A stretch of 56,701 nucleotides of DNA from a bacterium (GTDB taxonomy: Bacteria > Chloroflexota > Dormibacteria > Aeolococcales > Bog-877), in contig JAJYPP010000017.1 of NCBI GenBank assembly GCA_021795235.1, positions 1 to 56,701 on the forward strand, read 5' to 3'. Positions 1-9,217 of this stretch are shown one piece after another (position 1 is the first letter of the stretch; every line of letters begins with the position of its first letter). The notes beneath the pieces are model-generated. The model worked only from the letters and a program-made list of their open reading frames with translations. It was not told the DNA's origin and made no database searches. A program made the position numbers and the translations under genes.

Positions 1-485
1 GCCTCCAGAATCCGAAAGAAACCTTGCGCTTATTATAGTACACGAGGGGCCGGATGTCAAGCCAAAATCAGTACTTCCTGAATACGAATCCGACCTACCC
101 GGCCAGCACTATGTCAACAGGTCTGGACTCACCACTGCTTCGCCGCAGAGCGCCGGACTCGGACAGGTCCCGGTAGAGGTGGAGATCTCTCCGGCTCCAG
201 TTCCTCGGTGGTTTCCAATGCACATTACCTCCTGTGGCCGGACGCGTTGTCACGCCCCGTTTACCACAGTCGCCATCTTCAGGTCGGACACTGCCCACAA
301 TTCCATCCCACACCCACTCGCAGCTTGGGGCTAGCTCTCCATCAAAGTCCAGCGGGGACGGTCGGCTTCGGCGGCTGCGCAAGTTCACTCGGCAAGCCAA
401 TGGTCCTCCGCGTCAGCACTTGGCCAGACCGGTAGGCGATCGGAAGCACGACCTTGACGGACCCGTGAGTTTGAGACCAGGACGC
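1..485. other. No gene recognised at window start
   Basis: Short open frames exist on both strands, but none resembles a known protein or has a convincing ribosome binding site. The first 60 bases are richer in A/T than the rest. I see no tRNA-like fold or tandem repeat. Confidence 0.5.
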
Positions 486-515
486 TTGACGTAAATCTCG
501 TCACTGTGCTATATA
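486..515 (+). promoter_or_regulatory. Sigma70-type promoter for the nucleobase permease
   Basis: TTGACG at 486-491 and TATATA at 510-515 are separated by 18 bases, a near-consensus housekeeping promoter. Transcription would start near 522, giving a leader of about 100 nt before the permease start at 626. I could not recognise a purine riboswitch in that leader. Confidence 0.5.
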
Positions 516-625
516 TCCACTGTTTCTTGACGCGCATCTGCGGTGCTCGGTGCTCCTGGATTAATCAGACTGCTGTCGATTGGCGAGCATTTGAGTCGGC
601 ATGAGAGATGATCTGGGGGGGGGAC

Positions 626-2020
626 ATGCCTGACGTCGGTGATGTGCGACCTGTTGCCGAGGGTGACGGCCAGGTAGCTGCCGGTCACCCCGTCGATCAG
701 CTGCTGCCGGCAGGCCGACTGGCCTCCCTCGGGCTGCAACATGTGCTCGTCATGTACGCGGGGTGCGTGGCAGTGCCCCTCATCGTGGGCGGGGCGCTCA
801 AGTTGCCGACCTCGACGATCGGCCTGCTCGTCAGCGCCGACCTGTTCACGGCCGGCATTGCCACGGTCATCCAGAGCCTCGGGATCGGCAAGCTGATCGG
901 GGTGCGCCTGCCGGTGGTCGCCGGCGCGACGTTCGTAGCCGTCACGCCCATGATCCTGATCGGCAGCCACTACGGCCTCCCGGCCATGTACGGTGCGCTC
1001 ATCGTTGCCGGAGTGGTCGGCATGCTGCTGGCGCGACCCTTCTCGATGGTGCTCCGCTTCTTCCCTCCGCTCGTGACAGGCACAGTGATCACGATCATCG
1101 GCCTGTCGCTGATCAGCGCCGCCACCGGGCTCATCGCCGGGTACGACCCCGCTGCGGCCTCCTACGCCTCTCCGTCCAATCTTGGGCTTGCCGCCCTGGT
1201 CTTGGTGTTCATCGTCCTTGTGACCCGCTTTGCAAGAGGCCTCCTGGCCCAGCTCGCCGTCCTCGGCGGATTGGTGCTTGGGACCTTGGTAGCAGTCCCG
1301 ATGGGACTCACCAACTTCTCCACCGTCGGCCAAGCAGGGATCATCGGGCTGAGCCCGCCCCTGCGCTTCGGCCCCCCCACCTTCCAGGCCTCCGCCATCA
1401 TCTCCATGATCATCGTCATGCTCGTGACCTTCACGGAGTCCACCGCCGACATGCTGGCGGTCGGGGAGATGGTCGACCGCAAGCTCGGCCCCATCGACAT
1501 CGCACGCGGCCTCGCCACCGACGGTCTCTCGGCCGTGCTGGCGGGTTTCTTCAACTCCTTCCCCGACACCGCCTTCGCCCAAAACGTCGGCCTGGTAGGC
1601 CTCACCAAGGTCCGGAGCCGCTACGTCGTCACGGTCGCGGGATGCATCCTGATTACCCTCGGAGTCCTGCCCAAGGTCGGGCAGGTCGTCGCCAGCCTCC
1701 CGGGGCCGGTGATCGGTGGGGCAGCACTCGCCATGTTCGCCATGGTCACCGCCGTCGGGATCCGCACGCTCAGCCGGGTCGACTTCCGGCTCAGCCACAA
1801 CCTGCTGATCGTGGCCGTCGCCCTCGGAATTGGGATGGTGCCGGTCGTCACACCCAACGTCTACGAACACTTCCCGACCTACTTCCAGGTGATCTTCGGG
1901 AGCTCCATCACATCGACGGTCATCGTGGTCTTGCTTCTCAACTTGTTGTTCAACGAGCTTCCGATCGCCCGGTCCGGACTCGATGCGCCGGTCTCGGCGC
2001 CTACGGAGCCCGGCGGGTAG
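626..2020 (+). CDS. NCS2-family nucleobase (xanthine/uracil) permease
   Basis: Inner-membrane nucleobase symporter of about 464 residues, the usual length for NCS2 (uracil/xanthine permease) proteins. The sequence is almost wholly hydrophobic with 12-14 probable membrane segments. It carries NCS2-like stretches such as GGDMPDVG-free N-terminal cytosolic residues, the ALIVAGVVGMLL segment, and the conserved TFTESTADMLAVGEM segment in the middle followed by NSFPDTAFAQNVGLV, which is the family's substrate/ion-site region. An ATG at 608 is in frame, but the ATG at 626 follows a G-rich Shine-Dalgarno run and gives the usual N-terminus. The convergent xanthine-dehydrogenase-type gene downstream points to purine (xanthine or hypoxanthine, possibly urate) as substrate rather than uracil; that choice is inference. 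Confidence 0.9.
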   Translation: MPDVGDVRPVAEGDGQVAAGHPVDQLLPAGRLASLGLQHVLVMYAGCVAVPLIVGGALKLPTSTIGLLVSADLFTAGIATVIQSLGIGKLIGVRLPVVAGATFVAVTPMILIGSHYGLPAMYGALIVAGVVGMLLARPFSMVLRFFPPLVTGTVITIIGLSLISAATGLIAGYDPAAASYASPSNLGLAALVLVFIVLVTRFARGLLAQLAVLGGLVLGTLVAVPMGLTNFSTVGQAGIIGLSPPLRFGPPTFQASAIISMIIVMLVTFTESTADMLAVGEMVDRKLGPIDIARGLATDGLSAVLAGFFNSFPDTAFAQNVGLVGLTKVRSRYVVTVAGCILITLGVLPKVGQVVASLPGPVIGGAALAMFAMVTAVGIRTLSRVDFRLSHNLLIVAVALGIGMVPVVTPNVYEHFPTYFQVIFGSSITSTVIVVLLLNLLFNELPIARSGLDAPVSAPTEPGG

Positions 2021-2085
2021 GCAGTTGGACTGAGGCGGCACAGGCACTTCTCGAGCCTCGGCCACGCCGGGCCCCTACTCCGGTC

Positions 2086-2122
2086 GGCCAGGGTGAGGCT
2101 CCTCTGGGCTCTCACCCTGGCC
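2086..2122 (+). terminator. Strong hairpin after the permease
   Basis: GGCCAGGGTGAG at 2086-2097 pairs perfectly with CTCACCCTGGCC at 2111-2122, a 12-bp stem with a 13-nt loop, 66 bases after the permease stop. No U-tract follows, so it is either a U-less terminator or an RNA-stabilising hairpin. It could also serve the convergent gene. Confidence 0.5.
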
Positions 2123-2636
2123 CCAGCGCCCCAACGCTGATTCCGGGACCGTCGCTCCAGTCCCACCACCAGACCTTCATCACTATTGCGGCCCGGGCTG
2201 CCCCAATGCGCCACATCCGGTACTCTCCCCTTCGGCTCTCTCGCCTCCGCGCACTCCGGTGTGGCCACGCCACGACTGGTGCCAGCCTTCCATGCAAGAG
2301 CCCGGCCTGCCCTGATGTGCCCCTTACACCTGACGACCCTCTCGCCAGGAATGCCATCAGCGACAAGGCGCCCACCACCTCACTACTACTCCCCCGGTCG
2401 CTCCCCTTGCGCCATCACGGCGCTCCTCTCTTCGCTTGGTATCGCAGACACCTCGGCGAAGCGCCGAATCTCCGCCATCGACCATTGCGGATCAACCCTC
2501 AACGGCCTCTGCCCGAGCGCAGGGCCGTGGTCAGGTACAGAAGGACCGGCGGAGGGTGGGCTCCCGGTCGGCGCGGAAGCGGACGACGGGGACGAGATCG
2601 CCGGCCGCAGCCGCCACACCGCTGGTGAGGGCAGGG
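2123..2636. other. Intergenic stretch between convergent genes, no gene seen
   Basis: About 500 bases separate the permease from the end of the molybdenum enzyme. Open frames run through both strands because stop codons are rare at this GC, but none looks like a protein and they disagree with each other in frame. Confidence 0.5.
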
Positions 2637-5243
2637 TCAGACAGGATCTGCGCCATGCTTGCGCGGCCGCAGGTGGGGAACGGCGGCTAGCGCGGCCGGG
2701 GAGTCCCGCATCGGGAGCCGGGTGCGCCGCACGCTGTCGAACGCATAGAGTGCGGACGCGGATGCCGCCGCAGTCGGGACCAGCGCCGCCTCCCCCACAC
2801 CCTTGGCGCCGTAGGGACCCTCGGGCTGCGGTTCCTCCACGATGATGCACTCGACCTCCGGCATACCCGTCGGCGGGATGATATGCAGCGACTTCAGAGT
2901 CGTCGTCACCGGGACCCCGTCCTTGACGACGAAATCCTCCGACAACGCCTGACCAAGGCCCATGTGAACCGCCCCTTCGATCTGCCCTTCAAGCAGGGTC
3001 GGGTTGATGGCACGCCCGACATCGTGCGCTGCGATCACCTTCGCAATCCGACCATCCGCGTCGAGAATCACAACCTGTGTCGCCCAGGCATAGGCAAAAT
3101 GGGTCACCGGCGCGGCCGCCTCGTTCGGTGTGGTCCAGTCGACGACATGCTCACCAAGGAACTCCCGCCCGACAAGAGCCGACAGATCGCCGCCGGCGAG
3201 CGCCTCCTTGAGTTGGCGCGCCGCGTCGATGACCGCGTGCCCGCCTAGTACCGTCGCCCGAGACGCGGTTGTCTGGCCCGCCTCAAGCTCCCGCTCAGTG
3301 TCGACCAACACCCGGATCCGCGCCGGGGGCAATCCGAGCTCCTCACAGGCGATCTGCTGGAGGACCGTGTGAACGCCCTGACCCATCTCGGTCCACGAGT
3401 GATAAAGGGTAATCGTGCCATCCGGTTCGGGACGGAGAATGGCCCGACCATGCTCGATCATGCCATTGCCGATCCCGGTGTTCTTAACGCCGCAGGCGAT
3501 GCCGGCGAAGCGTGCGCCGCGGTAGGCGTCGCGAACCGCCAGCAGGGTCTTGCGCAGTCCCACGCCGGGGCCGAGCTGCTGCCCGGTGCCGAACTGGTCC
3601 CCGACCTCGAGAGCATTGCGCCAGCGCATCTCCCACCCGTCCACGCCGACACGCTCCGCGAGACGGTCGAGCATGCCCTCGATCGCGAAGTTCGACTGGT
3701 TGACACCGAAGCCGCGCATCGCACCGCTGGGCGGGTTGTTGGTGTAGACCGCGGTCGCTTCGACATCGACGTTGGGCACCTTGTAGGCGCCACAGGCGTG
3801 TCCGGCGGCCCGCTCGAGGACCTTGTCCCCGACGCTCGCATAGGCACCGGTATCGCCGACAATCCGCGCCCGGACGGCCGTGAGGCGCCCTTCGGCATCG
3901 CAGCCGACCGTATAGTGCAGCCACATTGGATGGCGCTTCGCGTGGAACCGGATACTCTCCGAGCGGGCCAGCACGCAGAGGACCGGGCGACAGGTCCTCC
4001 GCGCGAGCAGTGAGGCATGGCACTGTACGTTCAGGTCTTCCTTGGCTCCGAACGCGCCGCCGCTCGCGACCTGGGTGACGCGCACTTGCCGCTCGTCTAC
4101 CGCCAGGAACGAGGCAATCTGGCGACGGTCATCCCAGACACCCTGACCCTGGGAATAGACGTGGACGCATTGGTCACCGTCGCCGGGGACGGCGAGCGCG
4201 GCCTCCGGCTCAAGAAATGCGTGCTCGATCGCCTGAGTCTGGAAGGTCTCCTCAGCGACATGGGCAGATGCCGCCAGTGCGGCCCCGACGTCGCCGCGCT
4301 CGACGCGCGAAATGGAGAGCACGTTGCCGCCGTCGTGCACGAGTGGCGCACCTGGCTCGAGGGCGGCGAACGGGTCGGTGATCGGCGTCAGCAACTCATA
4401 CTCGACCTCGACCAGCTGGGCCGCATCGCGCGCCGCATGCCTCGACTCCGCAGCCACCGCGGCCAGAATGTCGCCGACATATGAGGTGATCTCGCCCTCG
4501 GCCACGAACTGACGCCAGTCGGGGGTGATCGAGCCCTGGGCACGGTGCCCCGGCACGTCGGCGGCCGTGACCACCGCGACGACGCCTGGGTAGGCGGCCG
4601 CCTTGGACGTGTCGATGCGGAGCACCCGCGCGCGGGGATGGTCCGCGAAGCGGAGCGCGCCGTGCAGCATGCCCGGCTCGACGAGATCGGCCACGAATGG
4701 TTTGTCGCCGAGCGCTAGCTCCTTCCCCTGGTAGCGAGCCAGCCGCGATCCGACTCGGCCGCTGGGGTCCGGTTGCGGGAGCTGCTCGCCCCGCTTCGCG
4801 GCACCGGCAAGGAGCACGGCGTCGATCACCTTCACGTACCCGGTGCAGCGGCACAGGTTGCCGAGCAGCGCACGTGCAACCGCTTCGCGTGCTGGTTCAG
4901 GATTCTTGGCAAGTAGCGCTTCCGCCTTCATCAGGATCCCTGGCGAGCAGAATCCGCACTGCGACGCGCCGACGGCCACGAAGCAGTCAGCCCACAGCCT
5001 GCGGGTCTCCGGCGACAGCCCCTCCTGCGTGACCACCGCCTTGCCGGCGACCCGCGTCGCAATCTGCGCACAGGAGACCACGGCATGCCCGTCGACGATG
5101 ACGGTGCAAGCTCCACACGACCCCTCGGGTGCACAGCCGTCCTTCAGTGAGCGCAGTCCGAAGTCCTCGCGGAGGAGTTCGAGGAGGGTCGCACTCTTCC
5201 TCGGCTCCGCGGCGGCCGCACCTCCATTGAGGGTGAACTCCAT
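2637..5243 (-). CDS. Fused [2Fe-2S]/molybdopterin xanthine dehydrogenase-type hydroxylase
   Basis: Predicted molybdenum hydroxylase of 868 residues. Residues about 1-160 are the ferredoxin-like small subunit with both cluster motifs: GCAPEGSCGACTV plus a later C for the plant-type cluster, and QCGFCSPG with LGNLCRCTGY for the second cluster. Residues about 165-868 are the molybdopterin subunit, with GGAFGAKED, AMRGFGVNQ, a GQGVHTVLQQ segment and the KGVGEAAL segment that carries the catalytic Glu. There is no FAD domain and no CoxM-like gene next to it, as in the XdhD/YgfN type. A TTG eight codons upstream is possible, but the ATG at 5243 has GGTGAGG before it. The adjacent nucleobase permease suggests a purine substrate. 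Aldehyde or other N-heterocycle oxidation cannot be excluded. Confidence 0.88.
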   Translation of the reverse strand: MEFTLNGGAAAAEPRKSATLLELLREDFGLRSLKDGCAPEGSCGACTVIVDGHAVVSCAQIATRVAGKAVVTQEGLSPETRRLWADCFVAVGASQCGFCSPGILMKAEALLAKNPEPAREAVARALLGNLCRCTGYVKVIDAVLLAGAAKRGEQLPQPDPSGRVGSRLARYQGKELALGDKPFVADLVEPGMLHGALRFADHPRARVLRIDTSKAAAYPGVVAVVTAADVPGHRAQGSITPDWRQFVAEGEITSYVGDILAAVAAESRHAARDAAQLVEVEYELLTPITDPFAALEPGAPLVHDGGNVLSISRVERGDVGAALAASAHVAEETFQTQAIEHAFLEPEAALAVPGDGDQCVHVYSQGQGVWDDRRQIASFLAVDERQVRVTQVASGGAFGAKEDLNVQCHASLLARRTCRPVLCVLARSESIRFHAKRHPMWLHYTVGCDAEGRLTAVRARIVGDTGAYASVGDKVLERAAGHACGAYKVPNVDVEATAVYTNNPPSGAMRGFGVNQSNFAIEGMLDRLAERVGVDGWEMRWRNALEVGDQFGTGQQLGPGVGLRKTLLAVRDAYRGARFAGIACGVKNTGIGNGMIEHGRAILRPEPDGTITLYHSWTEMGQGVHTVLQQIACEELGLPPARIRVLVDTERELEAGQTTASRATVLGGHAVIDAARQLKEALAGGDLSALVGREFLGEHVVDWTTPNEAAAPVTHFAYAWATQVVILDADGRIAKVIAAHDVGRAINPTLLEGQIEGAVHMGLGQALSEDFVVKDGVPVTTTLKSLHIIPPTGMPEVECIIVEEPQPEGPYGAKGVGEAALVPTAAASASALYAFDSVRRTRLPMRDSPAALAAVPHLRPRKHGADPV

Positions 5244-5870
5244 GGCTACCTCACCCCGGCGCGCCAAGGGCGAGCCTGGGAGGCGTCATCTGGGAAGCGT
5301 GTCACCAGCCTTCTCTCTCCGAGATCGCGGGTTGGTCCCATTCACATCTGAGTACAGCCCACCCAAGCGCGGCAAGCTGAGCTCGACAATCGCTCCAGCT
5401 TGCGCACGGTGTCGTAGCCACTCCCGGGTGGCACCCGAGAGGAGTTCCGGCATAGCAGAGATGGTAGCAGGGCGATTCCAGCGCCGGCTGACTTGCCGCT
5501 GGCTCATCCCCGAGCCCTCAGCCGCAGCACCGAGTGGACCTTCGTAACGGTAGTCTCCTACTGGGCACGCGGCCCCACCTGCCGTGGATTGGAAGTGGAG
5601 CTTCGTGCCCCACTGCTCCCGTAGGCAGCACAGGCCCCAAACTCTTGCCCGGCCGAACCCCGGTGGTGTAGGGTTCCGGCGAGAATGTCCGGCCGCTTCC
5701 AGCGCCAGGAAGCGGCCGAGCGCTGGCAGCGGCCAGCCCATTGGCGCGCCGGCTACTGCTCCTCTCCCCTCAGGATGGGAATCTCCTGACAGCACGCCCG
5801 CACCCGCAGGCCGCGACCATTATCCTGCGCCGCCCACCCCGCTCCCACGACGGAACGGCCCGTCCGACAG
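5244..5870. other. Intergenic stretch with one hairpin, no gene recognised
   Basis: About 630 bases upstream of the molybdenum enzyme and downstream of the oxoprolinase operon. A 169-residue minus-strand frame (5286-5795) and several plus-strand frames are open but resemble nothing I know. The only clear structure is the hairpin at 5690-5718. Confidence 0.5.
5690..5718 (-). terminator. Hairpin downstream of the oxoprolinase operon
   Basis: CGGCCGCTTCC (5690-5700) and GGAAGCGGCCG (5708-5718) form an 11-bp perfect stem with a 7-nt loop. It lies about 150 bases past the stop of the M24 gene. No U-run follows, so termination is only a proposal. Confidence 0.4.
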
Positions 5871-7073
5871 CTACTTCACGATCAGGTCGAGGCCAGCGGC
5901 CGACAGCGTCTCGGCGCCGGTGGGCGTCACCAGGGAGGTCCGGCCCAATGTCATCGCCAGCCCCTGGGTGGCGTCGAACACGATGATGTGGATGAAGAAC
6001 ACCATTCCGGGAACCGCCTCCACGAGATTCCCGTGGTACAGCATCGGCCAGTCCATCCAGTTCGGCGCGAAGGTCGTTCCCAGGCTGTATCCGCACGCGT
6101 TCAGGCGATGGTCCCGGTGTCCGCGCGCGTCCAGCACTCGGGCATGGGCGTCGAACACCTCCCCGATGGGCCGCCCCGGACGCAGTGCGGCCTCGGCGGC
6201 CAGCAGCGCCTCGACGCTGGCCGCGTGCATCGCCACCAGCCGCGGATCCATCTCTCCCACCCCCAGCGTGCGCATCAAACAGGCGTGATAGTGGCGGTAG
6301 ACCCCGGCAAACTCGAGCGTGAGCTGGTCCTGGGCATCCAGGTGGCGCCGGCCCGTGAAGTAGCGGCACATCAACGCTCCGCTCCCCGAGCCGACGATGA
6401 ACTCATTCGCGGGGTCATCTCCCCCACCCCGGTAGATCGCCCCCTGCATGGCCGCCAGAATGTCGCCCTCGAAGGCGCCCGGAGCGGTGATGCGGGCGGC
6501 CTCGGCCAGGGCGTCGTCGGCGAGCTGCGCCGCTCTCCGCACGTAGGCCAGTTCAGCGTCACTCTTCACCACCCGCAGCCGACTGATGAGGTCGGAGGCG
6601 TCGCTGAGCGTGCAGACGCCCTCCAGCTGGGCCTGCAGGCGTAGGGCGTTACGGCCGGTCAGCCCATAGGACTCCCACTCCACCCCCAGCCGCCTGCCCT
6701 GGCAGCCGCAGTCCTTGAGAATGCGCTGGAGCTCCTCCGCGGGCGCCGCCTCGGGTCCGTCCACCCAGATCCTGATGTCGTCGATGATCGACGTGAACCG
6801 CGCCTGCAGGTAGTCGGGAGCTCTGGTCAACAGGATCAGCCGACCGTCGGCGCCGAGATAGAGGCATTGGAAGAACACGTAGCCGAAGGTGTCATAGCCG
6901 GTGAGGTAGTACATGCTCTCCTGGCGGAACAGCAACAGCCCATCCAGGCCGAGATTCTCCATCTCCGCCCGCGCTGAGGCCAGACGCTGTTCAAACTCCC
7001 GCCGCGCGAAGTGCACATGCACCCCGCCCGTCTCCACCAGGGAGCTTCTGCCCGCTTCGGTCCCCGGTGCCAT
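5871..7073 (-). CDS. M24-fold hydrolase, creatinase/ectoine-hydrolase-like
   Basis: About 400 residues with the two-domain creatinase/prolidase layout. The N-terminal domain includes LTGYDTFGYVFFQ; the C-terminal pita-bread domain starts near residue 180 with RLRVVKSDAELAYVRRAA. The aminopeptidase metal ligands seem to be missing: where prolidases have an Asp-rich strand, this reads LEFAGVYRHYHACLMRT. That pattern matches the metal-free branch containing creatinase and ectoine hydrolase (DoeA), which cleave cyclic or amidine C-N bonds rather than Xaa-Pro peptides. The ATG at 7073 has GGAGGTGAG at good spacing, better than the TTG five codons earlier. It is the last gene of the pxpB-pxpC-pxpA series, so a related lactam or cyclic amidine substrate is plausible. 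An ordinary but degenerate aminopeptidase is the alternative. Confidence 0.75.
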   Translation of the reverse strand: MAPGTEAGRSSLVETGGVHVHFARREFEQRLASARAEMENLGLDGLLLFRQESMYYLTGYDTFGYVFFQCLYLGADGRLILLTRAPDYLQARFTSIIDDIRIWVDGPEAAPAEELQRILKDCGCQGRRLGVEWESYGLTGRNALRLQAQLEGVCTLSDASDLISRLRVVKSDAELAYVRRAAQLADDALAEAARITAPGAFEGDILAAMQGAIYRGGGDDPANEFIVGSGSGALMCRYFTGRRHLDAQDQLTLEFAGVYRHYHACLMRTLGVGEMDPRLVAMHAASVEALLAAEAALRPGRPIGEVFDAHARVLDARGHRDHRLNACGYSLGTTFAPNWMDWPMLYHGNLVEAVPGMVFFIHIIVFDATQGLAMTLGRTSLVTPTGAETLSAAGLDLIVK

Positions 7074-7164
7074 GGCGCTCACCTCCAACTCATCGCGCTA
7101 CTCGTGCGGTCCCGCCACCGCCCCCGCCTCCGTCGCCAACCAGAGTCCGCGCCCGGCGCGCGGA

Positions 7165-7983
7165 TCACCTGGACGGCTCGACCGTATCCGGAGCGGCCCT
7201 CGCGCCGGTCACTACCCGCCGCATCGGAACCACCTCAATGTCGGCCTGGCGGAAACCCTCTCGGAGCTGCGCGACCAGCTGACCCACGCCGGGGGTGTCC
7301 CCGTGCACGCAGATGGTCTGCGGTGACAGCTCCAGAACCGTTCCATCCACCGCGCTGACCCGTCCGGTCCGAACCAGCGCCACGGCGCGCGCCACCACCT
7401 GCGTTGGCTCGGTGATGATCGCCCCGGAGACCCGGCGCGACACCAGCGTGCCATCCGGGTTGTACTCACGGTCGGCGAATACCTCATGCACCACCTCCAG
7501 GCCGTGCTCGGCGGCTGATCGGGCCAGCTCACCGCCGTAGGCGACCACCAGGAGTGACGGGTCGAAGTCCCGCACCCCCAGTACGATCGCATCCGCCAGC
7601 TCGCGGTCCACCATGGCCATGTTGTTCAGCTGGCCGTGGGGCTTGACATGCTGCAACGGCACACCCAGGCGCCGACAGAATCCGGCCAAGGCGCCGATCT
7701 GATACAGGACGTCCGTGCGAGCCTCCTCGGGCGTGACCCCAAGGTCCCTTCGCCCGAACCCCACGATGTCCGAGAAACCGGGATGGGCGCCGACACCCAC
7801 CCCGTGTTGAGCGGCCAGCGCCACCGTCCGGGCCATGGTCCGAGGGTCACCGGCATGGAATCCGCAGGCAACGTTCACCGATGACACATGGGGTAGCACA
7901 TTGGCGTCGTCTCCCATCCGCCAGGCTCCGTAGCTCTCCCCCATGTCGCAGTTGAGATCAACCAACAGCCCCACGGTCACCAC
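7165..7983 (-). CDS. pxpA: 5-oxoprolinase subunit A (LamB/YcsF family)
   Basis: LamB/YcsF protein of 272 residues, the normal size (about 250). Hallmarks are the N-terminal DLNCDMGESYGAW, then NVACGFHAGDP, GAHPGFSD and HVKPHGQLNN. PxpA works with PxpB and PxpC in ATP-dependent ring opening of 5-oxo-L-proline (pyroglutamate) to glutamate in the cytosol. It follows pxpC by 28 bases in the same direction, and all three subunits are present. The start is one of two consecutive GTG codons (7983 or 7980) after GGAGG; the second has better spacing. Confidence 0.93.
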   Translation of the reverse strand: MVTVGLLVDLNCDMGESYGAWRMGDDANVLPHVSSVNVACGFHAGDPRTMARTVALAAQHGVGVGAHPGFSDIVGFGRRDLGVTPEEARTDVLYQIGALAGFCRRLGVPLQHVKPHGQLNNMAMVDRELADAIVLGVRDFDPSLLVVAYGGELARSAAEHGLEVVHEVFADREYNPDGTLVSRRVSGAIITEPTQVVARAVALVRTGRVSAVDGTVLELSPQTICVHGDTPGVGQLVAQLREGFRQADIEVVPMRRVVTGARAAPDTVEPSR

Positions 7984-8011
7984 TGCCTCCGCTATGAACC
8001 GCCACTGCCAT

Positions 8012-9217
8012 TTACTCAGGTGCGATCACGAACAGCAGCGCGCCCTCGGTGACCACATCGCCATCTGCGAATCCCTTTGAGATTATCCGCCCGTTGCTCG
8101 GGCTGGCGAGCTCGTAGAACTGGGTCATCACCTCGAAGATCGCCAGGGTCTGGCCCCGGGTCACACGGTCGCCCACCCGCACCAGCGGGGATTGCCCCGG
8201 CAGGTTCGCCCCATGGATGATGCACCACATGGGCGCCCGCACCTCCACGGACTCCGTGGCGCGGCCGGACGCCGGACCCGGATCCTGGGGTTCATCCCCC
8301 ACCGGTGCGCAGTCGAACAGCGCCTCGCGCTCCTGGAGCAGCCTCAGCGCTTCGGCCGCTCCGACCTCGACGAACGTCACCTCGTCGCCGGGTCCGAGCT
8401 GGCCCAGGGTCGGCCAGTCCACGGTCGCCGCATGGGCCAGGGTCGAGTATCCGCCGATGCTTCCCCTGGACTTCAACAGGACCAGGAGCTCCCCGCTGGG
8501 GGGCACCTCGATGGACCCTATGGCCATCCCCTCGGAGAGGTGATCCCCGCGCACCGGCGTATCCGAGACGGTGGGACCGTGCAGGCGAAGACCGATCCGG
8601 TCCGACTGATCCGTCACGCGGTATGAACCACCCACCAGTCGCCGCCAGCTCTCGGGCGGGAAGCGATCGCTGCGCACACCGCTCAAGATCCGAATCCTCG
8701 AGCCCCAGCGGCACGTCTCCACCGGAGCGCGCACCGACTCGGCGCCGCCACCCGGGTACTGCAATTCGTCCCCCGGCTGCAATGCCCGCCCCCCCAGGCC
8801 GCCGAAACCCGCCACCAGGTCCGTCGACCTGCTGGAGAGGACCACCGGCACATCGATCCCGCCCGCGGCCGCCAGGTAGGCGCGCACCCCCCGCGCAGCC
8901 CCCCCGAATGTCACCCGGTCTCCGGCCAGCAGATGGCGCGTGGTTCCGGGAGGCCAGGTCCGACCGTTGACCGCGGCCCCCATGTCGGCCCCCGTCAGCG
9001 CCACCCATCCCGGGTCCACCGCCTCCAGATCCGGACCCAGCAGCGTGAACTCCAGCACCGCGGCCCCGAGGTCGTTGCCCAGAAGCCGGTTCGCCCAGCG
9101 CGGCGCGAAGTCATCCACCCAACCTCCCACCGTTACCCCGAGGTGCTCCGACCCGCGACGCCCCGCATCCTGAACCGATGACTGCAGGCCCGCGCGCAGG
9201 ACCCTAATCCTGGGCAC
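8012..9217 (-). CDS. pxpC: 5-oxoprolinase subunit C fused to a biotinyl-like domain
   Basis: Residues about 1-305 are a PxpC/KipA-type carboxyltransferase-fold subunit, with SSVQDAGRRG near the N-terminus, ALTGADMGA, RSTDLVAGFGGLGGRALQPGD and a C-terminal GGYSTLAHAATVDWP. Residues about 325-401 add a biotinyl/lipoyl-type hammerhead domain (VRAPMWCIIH through VTEGALLFVIAPE), so at 401 residues it is longer than normal (about 310). In that domain the usual EAMKM biotinylation motif reads EVMTQFYEL: the acceptor Lys is replaced, so it is probably not biotinylated. The GTG start overlaps the end of pxpB by 14 bases, implying coupled translation. The subunit role is secure; the role of the added domain is unknown. 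Confidence 0.9.
   Translation of the reverse strand: MPRIRVLRAGLQSSVQDAGRRGSEHLGVTVGGWVDDFAPRWANRLLGNDLGAAVLEFTLLGPDLEAVDPGWVALTGADMGAAVNGRTWPPGTTRHLLAGDRVTFGGAARGVRAYLAAAGGIDVPVVLSSRSTDLVAGFGGLGGRALQPGDELQYPGGGAESVRAPVETCRWGSRIRILSGVRSDRFPPESWRRLVGGSYRVTDQSDRIGLRLHGPTVSDTPVRGDHLSEGMAIGSIEVPPSGELLVLLKSRGSIGGYSTLAHAATVDWPTLGQLGPGDEVTFVEVGAAEALRLLQEREALFDCAPVGDEPQDPGPASGRATESVEVRAPMWCIIHGANLPGQSPLVRVGDRVTRGQTLAIFEVMTQFYELASPSNGRIISKGFADGDVVTEGALLFVIAPE

Noticed and set aside
509..2628. Long open frames on both strands over the nucleobase permease (about 518 and 621 residues)
   Set aside because: They are His/Asp/Arg/Pro-rich shadows of the membrane protein, caused by third-position GC; the permease frame has real motifs and a ribosome site.
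5286..5795. 169-residue minus-strand frame between the molybdenum enzyme and the M24 gene
   Set aside because: No recognisable domain, no ribosome site, and it crosses the hairpin at 5690-5718.
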